Positions 51,140 to 60,414 of a stretch of 64,000 nucleotides of DNA are shown piece by piece. The notes under the pieces are model-generated. The model made no database searches, was not told the DNA's origin, and saw only the letters and a program-made list of their open reading frames with translations. Positions within the stretch are counted from its first letter, which is position 1, and the number at the start of each line of letters is the position of its first letter. A program made the position numbers and the translations under genes. This DNA is from Actinoplanes lutulentus (GTDB taxonomy: Bacteria > Actinomycetota > Actinomycetes > Mycobacteriales > Micromonosporaceae): assembly GCF_003259845.1 (NCBI RefSeq), contig NZ_QLMJ01000014.1, positions 186,001 to 250,000 on the forward strand, read 5' to 3'.

Positions 51140-52119
51140 CAGTTCTCCGCGAGCAGGGCGCGCATGTCGTCGACCGAGAGCCAGAGGTCGTTGTTGTCGG
51201 ACCGGTAGTTGAAGCCGTCCGGAACGAGCTCGCCACCCTCGGGCGACTCGTAACCCCAGCTCGCGGCGACCGGCTGGACCACGTAACGGTCCGCGAAGCG
51301 CAGCGTGCGACGGCTGTCGTCGGCGGCGATCATCTCTTCGTGCAGCTTCTCGCCGGGACGCATGCCCATCTCGTGGGTGGGTGCGTCCGGCGCGACGGCC
51401 TCGACCAGGTCGAGGATGCGCATGCTCGGGATCCGCGGGACGTAGAGCTCGCCGCCGCGCATCACGTCGAACGAGTCGACGACGAACTTCACCGCCTGGT
51501 CCAGGCTGATCCAGAAGCGGGTCATCCGCTTGTCGGTGATCGGCAGGCTCTTGCCCTCGGCGGCGAGCTTGCGGAAGAACGGGACGACCGAGCCGCGGCT
51601 GCCCATCACGTTGCCGTACCGGACCACGGCGAGCCGGGTCGGGTGGGTGGCGGCGTAGTGGTTGCCCGCGATCACGATCTTGTCGGCGGCCAGTTTGGTG
51701 GCGCCGTACAGGTTGATCGGGCTCGACGCCTTGTCGGTGGAGAGCGCGACGAGCTTCTTCACCTCGGCGTTGATGGCGGCGTCGATCACGTTCTGGGTGC
51801 CGTTGATGTTGGTGGCGACGAACTCAGAGGGGTTGTACTCCGCGGTGTCGACCTGCTTCAGCGCCGCCGCGTGCACGACGTAGTCGATGCCGTGCATGGC
51901 CCGGGCCAGACGGTCCCGGTCACGGATGTCGCCGATGAAGAACCGCAGGCGCGGGTCGTCGCCGAACATCTGGCGGACCTCGTACTGCTTCAGCTCGTCG
52001 CGGGAGAACACCACGATGCGAGCCGGGTCGAGGTTGGTCAGCGCGTACTGCAGGAAGGCCTTGCCGAACGAACCGGTTGAGCCGGTGACAAGGATCGAGG
52101 AGCCGGCGATTTCAGACAC
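51139..52119 (-). CDS. pseB: PseB-like UDP-GlcNAc 4,6-dehydratase (inverting)
   Basis: A 326-aa SDR of the FlaA1/PseB type that dehydrates and 5-epimerises UDP-GlcNAc. NAD site VTGSTGSFGKAF at residues 11-22; catalytic Asp129 and Lys130 in STDKASSPINLYGATK, with Tyr138 and Lys142, which equals the D/K/Y set of Helicobacter FlaA1. GTG 52119 follows GGAG. First gene of the minus operon; promoter in the divergent region 52120-52308. Confidence 0.92.
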   Translation of the reverse strand: MSEIAGSSILVTGSTGSFGKAFLQYALTNLDPARIVVFSRDELKQYEVRQMFGDDPRLRFFIGDIRDRDRLARAMHGIDYVVHAAALKQVDTAEYNPSEFVATNINGTQNVIDAAINAEVKKLVALSTDKASSPINLYGATKLAADKIVIAGNHYAATHPTRLAVVRYGNVMGSRGSVVPFFRKLAAEGKSLPITDKRMTRFWISLDQAVKFVVDSFDVMRGGELYVPRIPSMRILDLVEAVAPDAPTHEMGMRPGEKLHEEMIAADDSRRTLRFADRYVVQPVAASWGYESPEGGELVPDGFNYRSDNNDLWLSVDDMRALLAEN

Positions 52120-52308
52120 GTTTTTTCTCCGGGGGATTCAGCGATAGGCCGGTACGAGCCGGAAGCATAACCAGAGGATCCCGCATTTCCAGGCGCGCGG
52201 AAAAACGCCAATGCGAGTTCATTTTCAGTTAATCCGGGATTGGTCGCGACGTCCGGACTGCTGCGGGAAGGTAGGACTCCTCTAACCATCCCCCATTGGA
52301 GACAACCC
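52120..52308. promoter_or_regulatory. Divergent promoter region of the pse and ACP/lux operons
   Basis: A 189-bp spacer, AT-rich for this genome. On the minus strand TATGCT near 52163 fits a -10 box for pseB; on the plus strand TAACCAT near 52283 could serve the ACP gene. ATCCCG and CGGGAT half sites face each other near 52180 and 52236. A shared regulator would explain coordinated expression. Confidence 0.45.
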
Positions 52309-52551
52309 GTGAGTGAGCTGCAGAGACTACGCGACGCGTTCCGCACCGCGCTTGATCTTCCGGCGGACGCGCCCGTGGACGACCTGCGCTACCAGGACAA
52401 CGAGAAGTGGGATTCGCTCGCTCACATGTCGTTGGTCGCGGCGATCGAAGATGAATTCTCGGTAATGATTGACACCGACGATGTCATCAATATGTCCAGT
52501 TTTGATGAGGCAGTGCGAATCCTTGGTAAATACGGGGTTGACGTCAAGTGA
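52309..52551 (+). CDS. Acyl carrier protein
   Basis: An 80-aa acidic helical carrier. The phosphopantetheine site is Ser36 in EKWDSLAHMSLV. GTG 52309 has GGAG eight bases upstream. It overlaps the SDR gene by 4 bp and opens the six-gene plus-strand operon, so it is not the housekeeping fatty-acid ACP but a dedicated carrier. Confidence 0.9.
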   Translation: MSELQRLRDAFRTALDLPADAPVDDLRYQDNEKWDSLAHMSLVAAIEDEFSVMIDTDDVINMSSFDEAVRILGKYGVDVK

Positions 52552-53279
52552 GTGTCGCCCTGGTGACCGGGGCGTCGCGGGGCATCGGGCGGGCCACCGC
52601 GCACCGTCTCGCCGAGCAGGGTTACGACCTTGTTCTGCACGGGCACGGCGAAGCGGGAGTGGCCGAGGCGGCCGAGTCGCTGGCCGCCAAGTTCGGTGTC
52701 ACCGCGGTGTCCGCCGCCGGTGACATCGCCGACCCGCAGACCAGCAAAGCCCTCGTGCGCCTGGCGTTCGAGACCTTCAAGCGCCTCGACGCGCTCGTGA
52801 TCAACGCGGGTACGCACGCGGCCGGGATGCTCGGCATGACCAGCGACGCCACCATCGAACGGCTCTTCGCGGTGAACGCGGCCGGTGCCGCGTACACGTT
52901 GCAGAACGCGGTCCGCCTGCTGGCCCGCGCGCAGAACGCGTCGGTCGTGCTGACCGCCTCGATCACCGGCACGCACGGTGTCGCCGGCCAGGCGGTCTAC
53001 GCGGCGTCGAAGGCCGCCGTGGTCGGCCTCACCAAGTCGGCGGCCAAGGAGCTCGGTCCCAAGGGCGTACGCGTCAACGCGGTGGCACCCGGCTTCATCG
53101 CCACCGACATGCTCGACACCCTGGACGAGGCCGGCCGCACCGAGCGGATCGCCGGCACCGCCCTCGGCCGGCTCGGCACCGCCGAGGACGTCGCCGACGT
53201 GATCACCTTCCTCCTCTCCGACCAGGCCCGCTTCGTCACCGGACAGGTGATCGGAGTGGACGGGGGACTGACGCTGTGA
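52548..53279 (+). CDS. SDR family oxidoreductase (FabG-like)
   Basis: A 243-aa NADP-linked reductase. TGASRGIGRA at the N-terminus, NAGTHAAGM, catalytic Ser/Tyr/Lys in SITGTHGVAGQAVYAASKAA, and GQVIGVDGGLTL at the end are the FabG pattern. Next to an ACP it probably reduces a 3-ketoacyl-ACP or similar carrier-bound intermediate. Overlaps on both sides by 4 bp. Confidence 0.9.
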   Translation: MSVALVTGASRGIGRATAHRLAEQGYDLVLHGHGEAGVAEAAESLAAKFGVTAVSAAGDIADPQTSKALVRLAFETFKRLDALVINAGTHAAGMLGMTSDATIERLFAVNAAGAAYTLQNAVRLLARAQNASVVLTASITGTHGVAGQAVYAASKAAVVGLTKSAAKELGPKGVRVNAVAPGFIATDMLDTLDEAGRTERIAGTALGRLGTAEDVADVITFLLSDQARFVTGQVIGVDGGLTL

Positions 53280-54499
53280 ACCTGCTGCACCCGGACGCCC
53301 GCGTCATCGACGCCGTCACCGGAGAGTCGCTCACGCCTTCGTTGATCGACCGCTTCGGTGAAGAGCTGGCGGACCAGAAACTGGTCTTCCTGCCGATGCC
53401 GACGACGATCGAGGCGATCGCGAAATACCTGGCCGCGCTGCGCCTGCACAAGCCGGTCGTGCTGCTCGACCCGGACGCCGACCACGCCGAGCTGATCGCG
53501 CGGTACCAGGCCGACGAGGTGCACCCCGACCTGGCGCTGCTGCTCACCACGAGCGGCTCCACCGGCAATCCGAAACTGGTCCGGCTGTCCCGCTCGGCGG
53601 TGCTCGCCAACGCCGAGCAGGTCGCCGAGTCGCTCGGTGTGACCAGCGACGACGTGGCGATCACCACGCTGCCGCTGTTCTACTCGTACGGGCTGTCGGT
53701 GCTGCACTCGCATCTGCTGCGGGGCGCGACAGTGGTGCTGGAGCGGACCGGGCTGATGCAGCGGGACTTCTGGACGGCCGTCGACGCGTTCGAGGTCACG
53801 TCGCTGGCCTTCGTGCCGTACCAGTACGAGATGCTGCGGCGGCTTCGCTTCGATCCGGCCAAGCACCCGTCCGTGCGTACCCTCACCCAAGCCGGCGGCA
53901 GGCTGCGCGCCGAGCTGATCACCGAGTTCTCGCAGAAGATGGACGCCGCAGGCGGCCGGTTGTTCGTGATGTACGGACAGACCGAGGCCGCGCCGCGGAT
54001 GGCCACGCTGCCGCCGGACCGGATCGCCGACAAGATCGGATCGGTCGGTCTCGCGATGCCCGGCGCGAGCTTCGCGATCGAGGACGACGAGGTCGTCTAC
54101 CGCGGCCCCAACGTCATGATGGGGTACGCGGAAAGCGGCACCGACCTGGCCGCCGGCGACCAGCTCGGTGGGGTTCTCCGCACCGGTGACCTGGGCCGTC
54201 TCGACGACGAGGGCTTCCTCTTCATCACCGGCCGGCTCAAGCGGATGGGCAAGGTGTTCGGCGTCCGGATCAACCTGGACGACGTCGAGCGCAACTTCCC
54301 GATCACCGCGGTGGCCGGCGACGACAAGCTGCACGTCTTCGCCGAGGACATCTCGGCGGACGATGCCCGGGCGCTGCGCACCAAGATCGCCGAATGGCTC
54401 GGCACCCACTTCTCCGGTGTCGACGTGCGGTCGATCGAGGCGCTGCCGCTGCTGCCGAACGGCAAGACCGACTATCGGGCGCTGGAGGCGTCGTTGTGA
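53276..54499 (+). CDS. AMP-binding acyl ligase (short form)
   Basis: A 407-aa adenylate-forming enzyme. Motif A3 LLTTSGSTGNPKLVRLS near residue 94, YGQTEAAPRM and RTGDLGRLDDEGFLFITGR, and the C-terminal lysine in LPNGKTDYRAL are present. It is shorter than most (usually over 500 aa) because the N-terminal part is reduced. Likely role: activate an acid and load it on the neighbouring ACP. Confidence 0.88.
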   Translation: MNLLHPDARVIDAVTGESLTPSLIDRFGEELADQKLVFLPMPTTIEAIAKYLAALRLHKPVVLLDPDADHAELIARYQADEVHPDLALLLTTSGSTGNPKLVRLSRSAVLANAEQVAESLGVTSDDVAITTLPLFYSYGLSVLHSHLLRGATVVLERTGLMQRDFWTAVDAFEVTSLAFVPYQYEMLRRLRFDPAKHPSVRTLTQAGGRLRAELITEFSQKMDAAGGRLFVMYGQTEAAPRMATLPPDRIADKIGSVGLAMPGASFAIEDDEVVYRGPNVMMGYAESGTDLAAGDQLGGVLRTGDLGRLDDEGFLFITGRLKRMGKVFGVRINLDDVERNFPITAVAGDDKLHVFAEDISADDARALRTKIAEWLGTHFSGVDVRSIEALPLLPNGKTDYRALEASL

Positions 54500-55530
54500 G
54501 TGTCTTCACCCTGTCGCAGGCCGCCAAAGAGGAAGTCCTGCTGAAGGAGCTCTCCTCTCTTACCGCGCATCATCGGCTGAACTGCGAGCCCTATGACCGG
54601 ATTCTCGCGGCCAGCGGTTACCAGGATGCGGCCTCGGTCGCTGACCTGCCGTGGCTCCCGGTCCGTCTCTTCAAGACTCTCGAGTTGAAGAGCATCCCGG
54701 ACGACGAGGTCTTCAAAGTCTTGACCTCAAGTGGGACAACAGGCGACGTCAGCCGGATTTATCTGGACAAAGCTGCTGCCGCCGAACAGCAACGACGACT
54801 CGCCGCCACCGTGCAGACCATCCTCGGCCCCAAGCGCCTCCCGATGCTGCTCGTCGACACCAAGGCGATGCTGAAGGATCGGCGCTCCTTCAGCGCCCGT
54901 GGCGCCGGCGTGCTCGGCATGTCCACTTTCGGTCGTGACCACGTCTGGGCGCTTGATGGCGAAGGCCTCGTCGACCTGGACGCGATCCGCGGCTTCCTGG
55001 CCAAGCACGGCGACCAACCGTTCCTGATTTTCGGGTTCACCTTCCTGGTCTGGCTGCACCTGTACGAGGTCGCCCGGGACAACGGGCTCGACCTCAGCAA
55101 CGGCATCCTGATCCACTCCGGTGGCTGGAAGAAGCTGATCGACCAGGCCGTCTCGCCCGACGAGTTCCGGGCCCGGCTGGCCGGAGTCGGGCTGACCAAC
55201 GTGCACAACTACTACGGCATGGTCGAACAAATCGGCACGATCTTCCTGGAAGGGCCCTCAGGTGGCTCGCTGTACTGCCCGGACTTCGCGGACGTGGTGG
55301 TCCGTGACCCGGAGACCTGGGCGGAGCTTCCGCCCGGCAAACCGGGCCTACTGGAAGTGGTGAGCACGCTGCCGACCTCGTACCCGGGGCACGTGCTGCT
55401 CACCGAGGACCTCGGCGTGGTGCACGGCATCGACGACGGGGACTGGCCAGGCAAGCGTTTCTCGGTGCTCGGCCGGCTGCCGCGTGCCGAGGCCCGGGGT
55501 TGTTCGGACACGTATCGGAGTGCGGCGTGA
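54496..55530 (+). CDS. LuxE-like acyl-protein synthetase
   Basis: A 344-aa protein of the LuxE/PaaK superfamily: WLPVRLFKTLELKSIP, then TSSGTTGDVSRIYLD as the ATP loop, HSGGWKKL, and NYYGMVEQIGTIF. In bioluminescence LuxE activates a fatty acid and passes it to LuxC. GTG 54496 overlaps the ligase stop by 4 bp and its own stop overlaps the LuxC-like gene by 4 bp. Luminescence is not implied, as no luxA or luxB is present. Confidence 0.87.
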   Translation: MSVFTLSQAAKEEVLLKELSSLTAHHRLNCEPYDRILAASGYQDAASVADLPWLPVRLFKTLELKSIPDDEVFKVLTSSGTTGDVSRIYLDKAAAAEQQRRLAATVQTILGPKRLPMLLVDTKAMLKDRRSFSARGAGVLGMSTFGRDHVWALDGEGLVDLDAIRGFLAKHGDQPFLIFGFTFLVWLHLYEVARDNGLDLSNGILIHSGGWKKLIDQAVSPDEFRARLAGVGLTNVHNYYGMVEQIGTIFLEGPSGGSLYCPDFADVVVRDPETWAELPPGKPGLLEVVSTLPTSYPGHVLLTEDLGVVHGIDDGDWPGKRFSVLGRLPRAEARGCSDTYRSAA

Positions 55531-56717
55531 GCGTCATCTTCAGGTTCGGCGCGGAGGGCGACCTCACCGCGCCCTCGGAGGACCGGCTGGCCGTCGGCGA
55601 CCCCCGGGTCGTCGACTTCCTCGGCCGGCTCGCGCGCAAGCTGCTGGCGCCGGCGGTCGCCCGCAAGCACCCTGAGCTGGGTTCGCTCGGCTACTTCCTG
55701 CGCCCGGCCGAACTGCACCGGGCGGTGTCCCGGATGCAGCGGGACGACGCGTTGGTCTTCCCCCGGGGCAACGTCTTCCATCTGCCACCGGCCAACGTGG
55801 ACACCATCTTCGTGTACTCGTGGGCGCTGTCGGCGCTGGCCGGCAACCACAACGTCGTGCGGATCTCCTCGCGGTCGGCGGGTGCTGCCGAGGTCATCCT
55901 CGAAGCGCTCAACGCGGTTGCCGCCGAGGCCGATCCGATCATCGCGCGTACCCAGCGGATGGTCACCTACGGTTACGACGACGCGATTACCGGCGCGCTC
56001 AGCAAGTGGTGTGACCTGCGGGTCATCTGGGGTGGTGACGCCGCGGTGAACACGATCCGCAAGCTGCCGCTGCGGCCCTCCGCACGGGACCTGACCTTCC
56101 CGGACCGCACGTCCTGGGCGATGCTGTCGACCGCCGGCTGGCGGGCCGCCGACCTGGTCGCGCGGCGCAACGCTGTGGTCGGGTTCGCCAACGACGCGTA
56201 CTGGTTCGACCAGGCCGCCTGCTCCTCGCCGCGGACCGTGTTCCTGGTCGGTGGTGACGGTGACAGCGTGCGCGCCGAGTTCCTGTCGCTGCTGCTGGAA
56301 GTCGTCGACGCCCGCGGCTGGACGGTTGATCCGGCGATGGCGGTGGAGAAGCGGGTCAACGCGTACGAGCTGGCCGCGATCGGTGCGGCCGGGGCGCTGG
56401 ACTTCCCGGACAACCGGGTGACCGCGCTGACCCTGACCGGGACGGATGCCGCACCCCGCCGGTGGATCGGCGCCGGCGCGTTCCCGTTCGCCGAGGCCGG
56501 GTCGCTGCTCGACCTGGTGCCGGCGATGAACCGGCAGGACCAGACCGTGAGCCACTTCGGGTTCACCCCGGCCGAGCTGCGGGAGTTCGGCACCGCGCTG
56601 GGCGGCCGTGGCGTGGACCGGATCGTGCCGTTCGGGCAGGCGCTGACGTTCGGTGCCATCTGGGACGGGTACGACCTGCCCAGCGAGTTCACCCGCCTGA
56701 CGGTGCTCCAGCACTGA
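55527..56717 (+). CDS. LuxC-like acyl reductase
   Basis: A 396-aa member of the LuxC family, acyl-CoA/acyl-protein reductases that produce aldehydes with NADPH. FPRGNVFHLPPANVDTIFVY and GNHNVVRISSR resemble the cofactor region; the nucleophile is probably Cys232 in FDQAACSSPR. It would accept an acyl group from the LuxE-like enzyme or the ACP and release an aldehyde, which a sugar amine or hydroxyl could receive. Its stop shares a base with the next gene. Confidence 0.87.
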   Translation: MSVIFRFGAEGDLTAPSEDRLAVGDPRVVDFLGRLARKLLAPAVARKHPELGSLGYFLRPAELHRAVSRMQRDDALVFPRGNVFHLPPANVDTIFVYSWALSALAGNHNVVRISSRSAGAAEVILEALNAVAAEADPIIARTQRMVTYGYDDAITGALSKWCDLRVIWGGDAAVNTIRKLPLRPSARDLTFPDRTSWAMLSTAGWRAADLVARRNAVVGFANDAYWFDQAACSSPRTVFLVGGDGDSVRAEFLSLLLEVVDARGWTVDPAMAVEKRVNAYELAAIGAAGALDFPDNRVTALTLTGTDAAPRRWIGAGAFPFAEAGSLLDLVPAMNRQDQTVSHFGFTPAELREFGTALGGRGVDRIVPFGQALTFGAIWDGYDLPSEFTRLTVLQH

Positions 56718-59020
56718 TGACGACTCTGGTGGAACGGGCGCCCACGCCTGCTGTCGCGGCGAAGCCGGACCGGCGCCTCTGGGCGGCCGTGCCCTGGCTG
56801 CTGCCGGCGATCTCCGCGTTCTGGGTGCTGCACGTCAACGGCACCCCGGACAAACAGATCCTTCTGTACGCGGTCTACCTTCTGCTCGCGATCGTCGTAC
56901 CGGGCACGCTGGTGTTCCGTGCGGCGTTCGGCAGCCGGGGAAACCTGCCCGAAGACCTCGGGCTCGGCGCGGCCACCGGTCTGCTGGTCCTGCTCGTCGG
57001 CTGGGCGCTCGGTGCCGCCACCGGCCTGCAGCAGCTGCTGCCCGGCTGGCCGGCCCTGGTCATCGTGCTCTTCCTGGCCGTGCCGGGACTGCGCCGGCAC
57101 TGGCGCACCGGAGTCGGCGAGCCGCTGCCGATCGGCTGGTCCGCCGGGATGGCCGTGGTGCTGTTCCTGGTGACGCTCTGGGGTGCTGTGGTTTTCCGTA
57201 CCACTCCGCTCCCGCCGTTCACCGTCGAGCTGTATCCGGATCTCTACTACCACCTCGCGCTCGTGCACGAGATGACTCGCACGATGCCGTTCCAGGTGCC
57301 GCAGCTGGCCGGCGAGGTGCTGCGCTACCACTACCTGTCGGACGCGGACATCGCGAGCGCCAGCATGATCACCGGAATCGCGCCGCACATGGTGTTCTTC
57401 CGGCTCTGGCTCCTGCCGATCGTGGCGATCGGGGTGATGGTCTTCGCGGCTCTCGCTCGGAGCGTCAGCGGCCGGTGGTGGACCGGTCCGGTCGCGGCCA
57501 CGATCGGATTCGTCGGCCAGTCGGTGACCGTCGGCAACGTCGCCAGCCCGCCGGGCATCGGGCTTCCGATCACGCTGCTCAGCCCGTCGCAGACGTACGC
57601 AATGCCGTTGATCGGTCTTTTTGTTGTTGTTGCCGTTGACGCTCTGCGTGGTCGTTCGCTGCGCTGGGGCTGGGCGTTGCTGCCGCTGCTCGCGGTGGCC
57701 TGTGCCGGCAGCAAGGCGAGCGTCCTGCCGCCGCTCGCCGCCGGTCTGCTGCTGGCCGGCGTGGTCGCGCTGCTGTTCAAACGGAAGATCCCGTGGACCA
57801 CCGTCGGTCTGCTCGCCGCTGTCGGTTTCGGCATGGCCGTCGGCCTGAAGCTCTTCGCCGGCGGCGGCGCCGGCACGCTGCAACCCCAGTTCCTCGCCAC
57901 GCTGCGCTGGTTCCTGCCCTATCAAGAGATCATCGGTACGCCGAACGACGTGCAGTGGGGCGGTCTCGTCCCGGACGGTCTGGAGACGGCCGGCACCGCG
58001 GCCCGCTGGTTCGTGGCCTGGTCGCTGATCTGGTGGGTGCTGGTTCAGTCACCCCGGCTGGTCGGGCTGTTCCTGCCACCCGGCATGCGCTGGCACCGCC
58101 CGAAACAGTGGGCGGACGACCAGGTCCCGTGGCTGCTCGGCGGCATCGTCGTGGCCGGCGTCCTCGGGATGTGGCTGCTCTGGCACCCGTCGGCCAGCCA
58201 GATCTACTTCTTCAACGCGGTCCTTCCGATCTGCGGGGTGCTGACCGCGTGGGCGCTCGCCGATCGGGTCCGCGCCTGGTGGGTGCCGGTGGCCGGCGCG
58301 GTCGCCGGGGGGCTGTGGGAATTCTTCGCGCCCGAGGTGACCAAACCGACCGAAACGACCGCCGGTGCCTGGGCGTGGGCCATGGCCGTACCCATGCTGC
58401 GCACTGCCGCGCTTGTCGCGGTGGTCTCGCTGATCGCGGTCTTGATCTGGCGAAAGCGCGCGGCGCGAGCTCTGCCGGTCGCGATCATCGCCGCTATCGC
58501 CGCCGCGGGTGCGGTGAGCGCGGTGAGCCGGACCGTGGAGACGCTCGCCGAACCGCCGGTGATCAAGGCGAGGGACAACGTCGCGGTCACCGCCGCCGAG
58601 ATGCGGGCCGCGCTCTGGCTTGAGGACAACGCCGGCGAGAACGACCTGGTCGCGACGAACGTGCACTGCATGCCGATGTCGAACAAGCAGTGCAACGCCC
58701 GGGCGTTCTGGGTCGCCGGCCTCGGTGGGCATCGCACTCTCGTGGAGAGCTGGGCGTACACCGACCGGACCGTCGCGGCGAACGGTGTGAACGACCTGAA
58801 GTACTTCTTCCAGCCGGCGCCCGACCCCGAAGTCTTCGCCCTGAACCAGCGGGTCTTCGCCAAGGGCGACCCGGCCGACGTGGCGAGGCTGCGTGACGAG
58901 TACGGCGTACGCTGGCTTTTCGCCGACGCCCGGGCGAGCAAGGTGGCGATCACCGCGCTGAAGGCGTCTGCCCAGGTCGTGCACCAGCGCGAATCGGTGG
59001 TCATCTACCGGATCGACTGA
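56717..59020 (+). CDS. Large polytopic membrane protein, GT-C glycosyltransferase-like
   Basis: A 767-aa protein with about 14-16 hydrophobic helices through residue 610, then a roughly 150-residue extracytoplasmic domain (VTAAEMRAALWLEDNA, CMPMSNKQCNARAFWV). An acidic-rich first outer loop (ELYPDLYYHLALVHEM) and this plan fit a GT-C glycosyltransferase using lipid-linked sugar. I am not certain of the family. ATG 56717 overlaps the LuxC-like stop by one base, so it belongs to this operon and may attach the finished glycan outside. Confidence 0.75.
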   Translation: MTTLVERAPTPAVAAKPDRRLWAAVPWLLPAISAFWVLHVNGTPDKQILLYAVYLLLAIVVPGTLVFRAAFGSRGNLPEDLGLGAATGLLVLLVGWALGAATGLQQLLPGWPALVIVLFLAVPGLRRHWRTGVGEPLPIGWSAGMAVVLFLVTLWGAVVFRTTPLPPFTVELYPDLYYHLALVHEMTRTMPFQVPQLAGEVLRYHYLSDADIASASMITGIAPHMVFFRLWLLPIVAIGVMVFAALARSVSGRWWTGPVAATIGFVGQSVTVGNVASPPGIGLPITLLSPSQTYAMPLIGLFVVVAVDALRGRSLRWGWALLPLLAVACAGSKASVLPPLAAGLLLAGVVALLFKRKIPWTTVGLLAAVGFGMAVGLKLFAGGGAGTLQPQFLATLRWFLPYQEIIGTPNDVQWGGLVPDGLETAGTAARWFVAWSLIWWVLVQSPRLVGLFLPPGMRWHRPKQWADDQVPWLLGGIVVAGVLGMWLLWHPSASQIYFFNAVLPICGVLTAWALADRVRAWWVPVAGAVAGGLWEFFAPEVTKPTETTAGAWAWAMAVPMLRTAALVAVVSLIAVLIWRKRAARALPVAIIAAIAAAGAVSAVSRTVETLAEPPVIKARDNVAVTAAEMRAALWLEDNAGENDLVATNVHCMPMSNKQCNARAFWVAGLGGHRTLVESWAYTDRTVAANGVNDLKYFFQPAPDPEVFALNQRVFAKGDPADVARLRDEYGVRWLFADARASKVAITALKASAQVVHQRESVVIYRID

Positions 59021-59084
59021 TGGTCGGGTTATCCCTACCGTAGATCGGCCGGTCCGCAGGATCGGATGAGGTGGCGTCGATGCC

Positions 59085-59090
59085 TAACGT
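59085..59090 (+). promoter_or_regulatory. -10 box TAACGT of the sensor kinase gene
   Basis: TAACGT ends seven bases before ATG 59098, supporting that start and a leaderless transcript. Confidence 0.45.
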
Positions 59091-59097
59091 CAACGGC

Positions 59098-60402
59098 ATG
59101 ACAACGACCTATGCCGGCGCCACCGCCGAACCCGCTCCGGCCCGGCGGTACCTGCGCCAGCTGGGCATCGACACGCAGTACGTTCTGCTGGGCTTTCCGC
59201 TCGGGTTGATCACGCTGGTCCTCTGCATGACCGGCTTCTTTCTCGGCATCGGCATGGTGATCATCTGGGTCGGCCTGCCGGTCCTGGTGGCCACGTTGCT
59301 GATGTCCCGGGGCTTCGCCGTTCTCGAACGCGCCCGCATCGGCCCGGTGCTGGGCCGTTCGATGACGCATCCGGTTTATCGCTCCGCCGCCGGCAGTGGG
59401 TGGATGCGCCGCTCGATCGCCCCGCTCGCCGACGGGCAGGCCTGGCTCGATCTGGTGCACGGGATGTTCCGGTTCATCCCCAACACGATCGGCTTCGTCT
59501 TCGTCATCACCTGGTGGGCCATCGCGCTCGGCGGTCTCACGTACCCACTCTGGGACTGGTCGCTGCCGCACCCCGAGGCGAACTACGAACTGCCGGAGAT
59601 TCTTGGGTTCGACGACACCGCAGGCACCCGGATCCTGTTCTACGTCGTGATCGGCCTGATCTTCACGGCGACGCTGTACCCGGTGGTCCGTGCGGCCGCG
59701 CTGCTCGAAGCGGCGTTCGGATACAGCCTGCTCAACGGGGTCGACCGGCTCCGCCAGCAGGTCGCCGAGGCGAACGCCGCCCGTGATGTGGCGCAGGAGC
59801 AGCGGGCCGCCGCGGTCTCCGCCGAAGCGGTCGCGCTGCGCAAGCTGGAACGCGACATCCACGACGGCCCGCAGCAGCGGCTGGTCCGGCTCGCGATGGA
59901 CCTGGGCCGCGCCGAGCAGCAGTTCGGCACCGACCCGGAAGCCGCCCGCGCCACCGTCGCCGAAGCCCTTGCCCAGACCCGGGAAACCCTGGACGAGCTG
60001 CGTGCACTCTCTCGTGGCATCGCCCCGCCGATCCTGGTCGACCGCGGGCTGCGTGCGGCGCTGACCGCCCTGGCCGGTCGCTGCACGATCCCGGTTGACC
60101 TGGACGCGCCACCGATCGAACGGCTCGACCCGGCCATCGAGTCGACGGCGTACTTCGTGGTCGCCGAAGCACTCACCAACGTCGCGAAGCACAGCCACGC
60201 CAGCGAGGTGCAGGTCATCGTGCAGCGCAACGCGACCGGCCTGCTCGTCACGGTCGCCGATGACGGGGTGGGCGGCGCCAGCCTCGCGAAGGGGCACGGC
60301 CTGGCCGGTCTCGACGACCGGGTACGCGCGGCCGGCGGAGTCCTGGCCGTGGTGAGCGCCGCAGGCGAAGGCACGCGGCTCACGGCGGCGCTGCCCATCT
60401 GA
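59098..60402 (+). CDS. Sensor histidine kinase (NarL-type partner)
   Basis: A 434-aa membrane kinase. An N-terminal sensor domain with four hydrophobic stretches (about residues 25-70 and 125-205, PspA/sensor type PF13796), a coiled coil, then HisKA_3 with the phospho-His255 in LERDIHDGPQQRL and the HATPase boxes (ALTNVAKHSHAS, DDGVGG, GHGLAGLDDRV). ATG 59098 is preferred to upstream GTG/ATG because a TAACGT box lies seven bases before. It pairs with the response regulator 12 bp downstream. Confidence 0.9.
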   Translation: MTTTYAGATAEPAPARRYLRQLGIDTQYVLLGFPLGLITLVLCMTGFFLGIGMVIIWVGLPVLVATLLMSRGFAVLERARIGPVLGRSMTHPVYRSAAGSGWMRRSIAPLADGQAWLDLVHGMFRFIPNTIGFVFVITWWAIALGGLTYPLWDWSLPHPEANYELPEILGFDDTAGTRILFYVVIGLIFTATLYPVVRAAALLEAAFGYSLLNGVDRLRQQVAEANAARDVAQEQRAAAVSAEAVALRKLERDIHDGPQQRLVRLAMDLGRAEQQFGTDPEAARATVAEALAQTRETLDELRALSRGIAPPILVDRGLRAALTALAGRCTIPVDLDAPPIERLDPAIESTAYFVVAEALTNVAKHSHASEVQVIVQRNATGLLVTVADDGVGGASLAKGHGLAGLDDRVRAAGGVLAVVSAAGEGTRLTAALPI

Positions 60403-60414
60403 AACCATGACCGC

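Noticed and set aside
54496..56717. Bioluminescence operon
   Set aside because: LuxE- and LuxC-like genes are present but no luciferase (luxAB) genes; the context is sugar biosynthesis.
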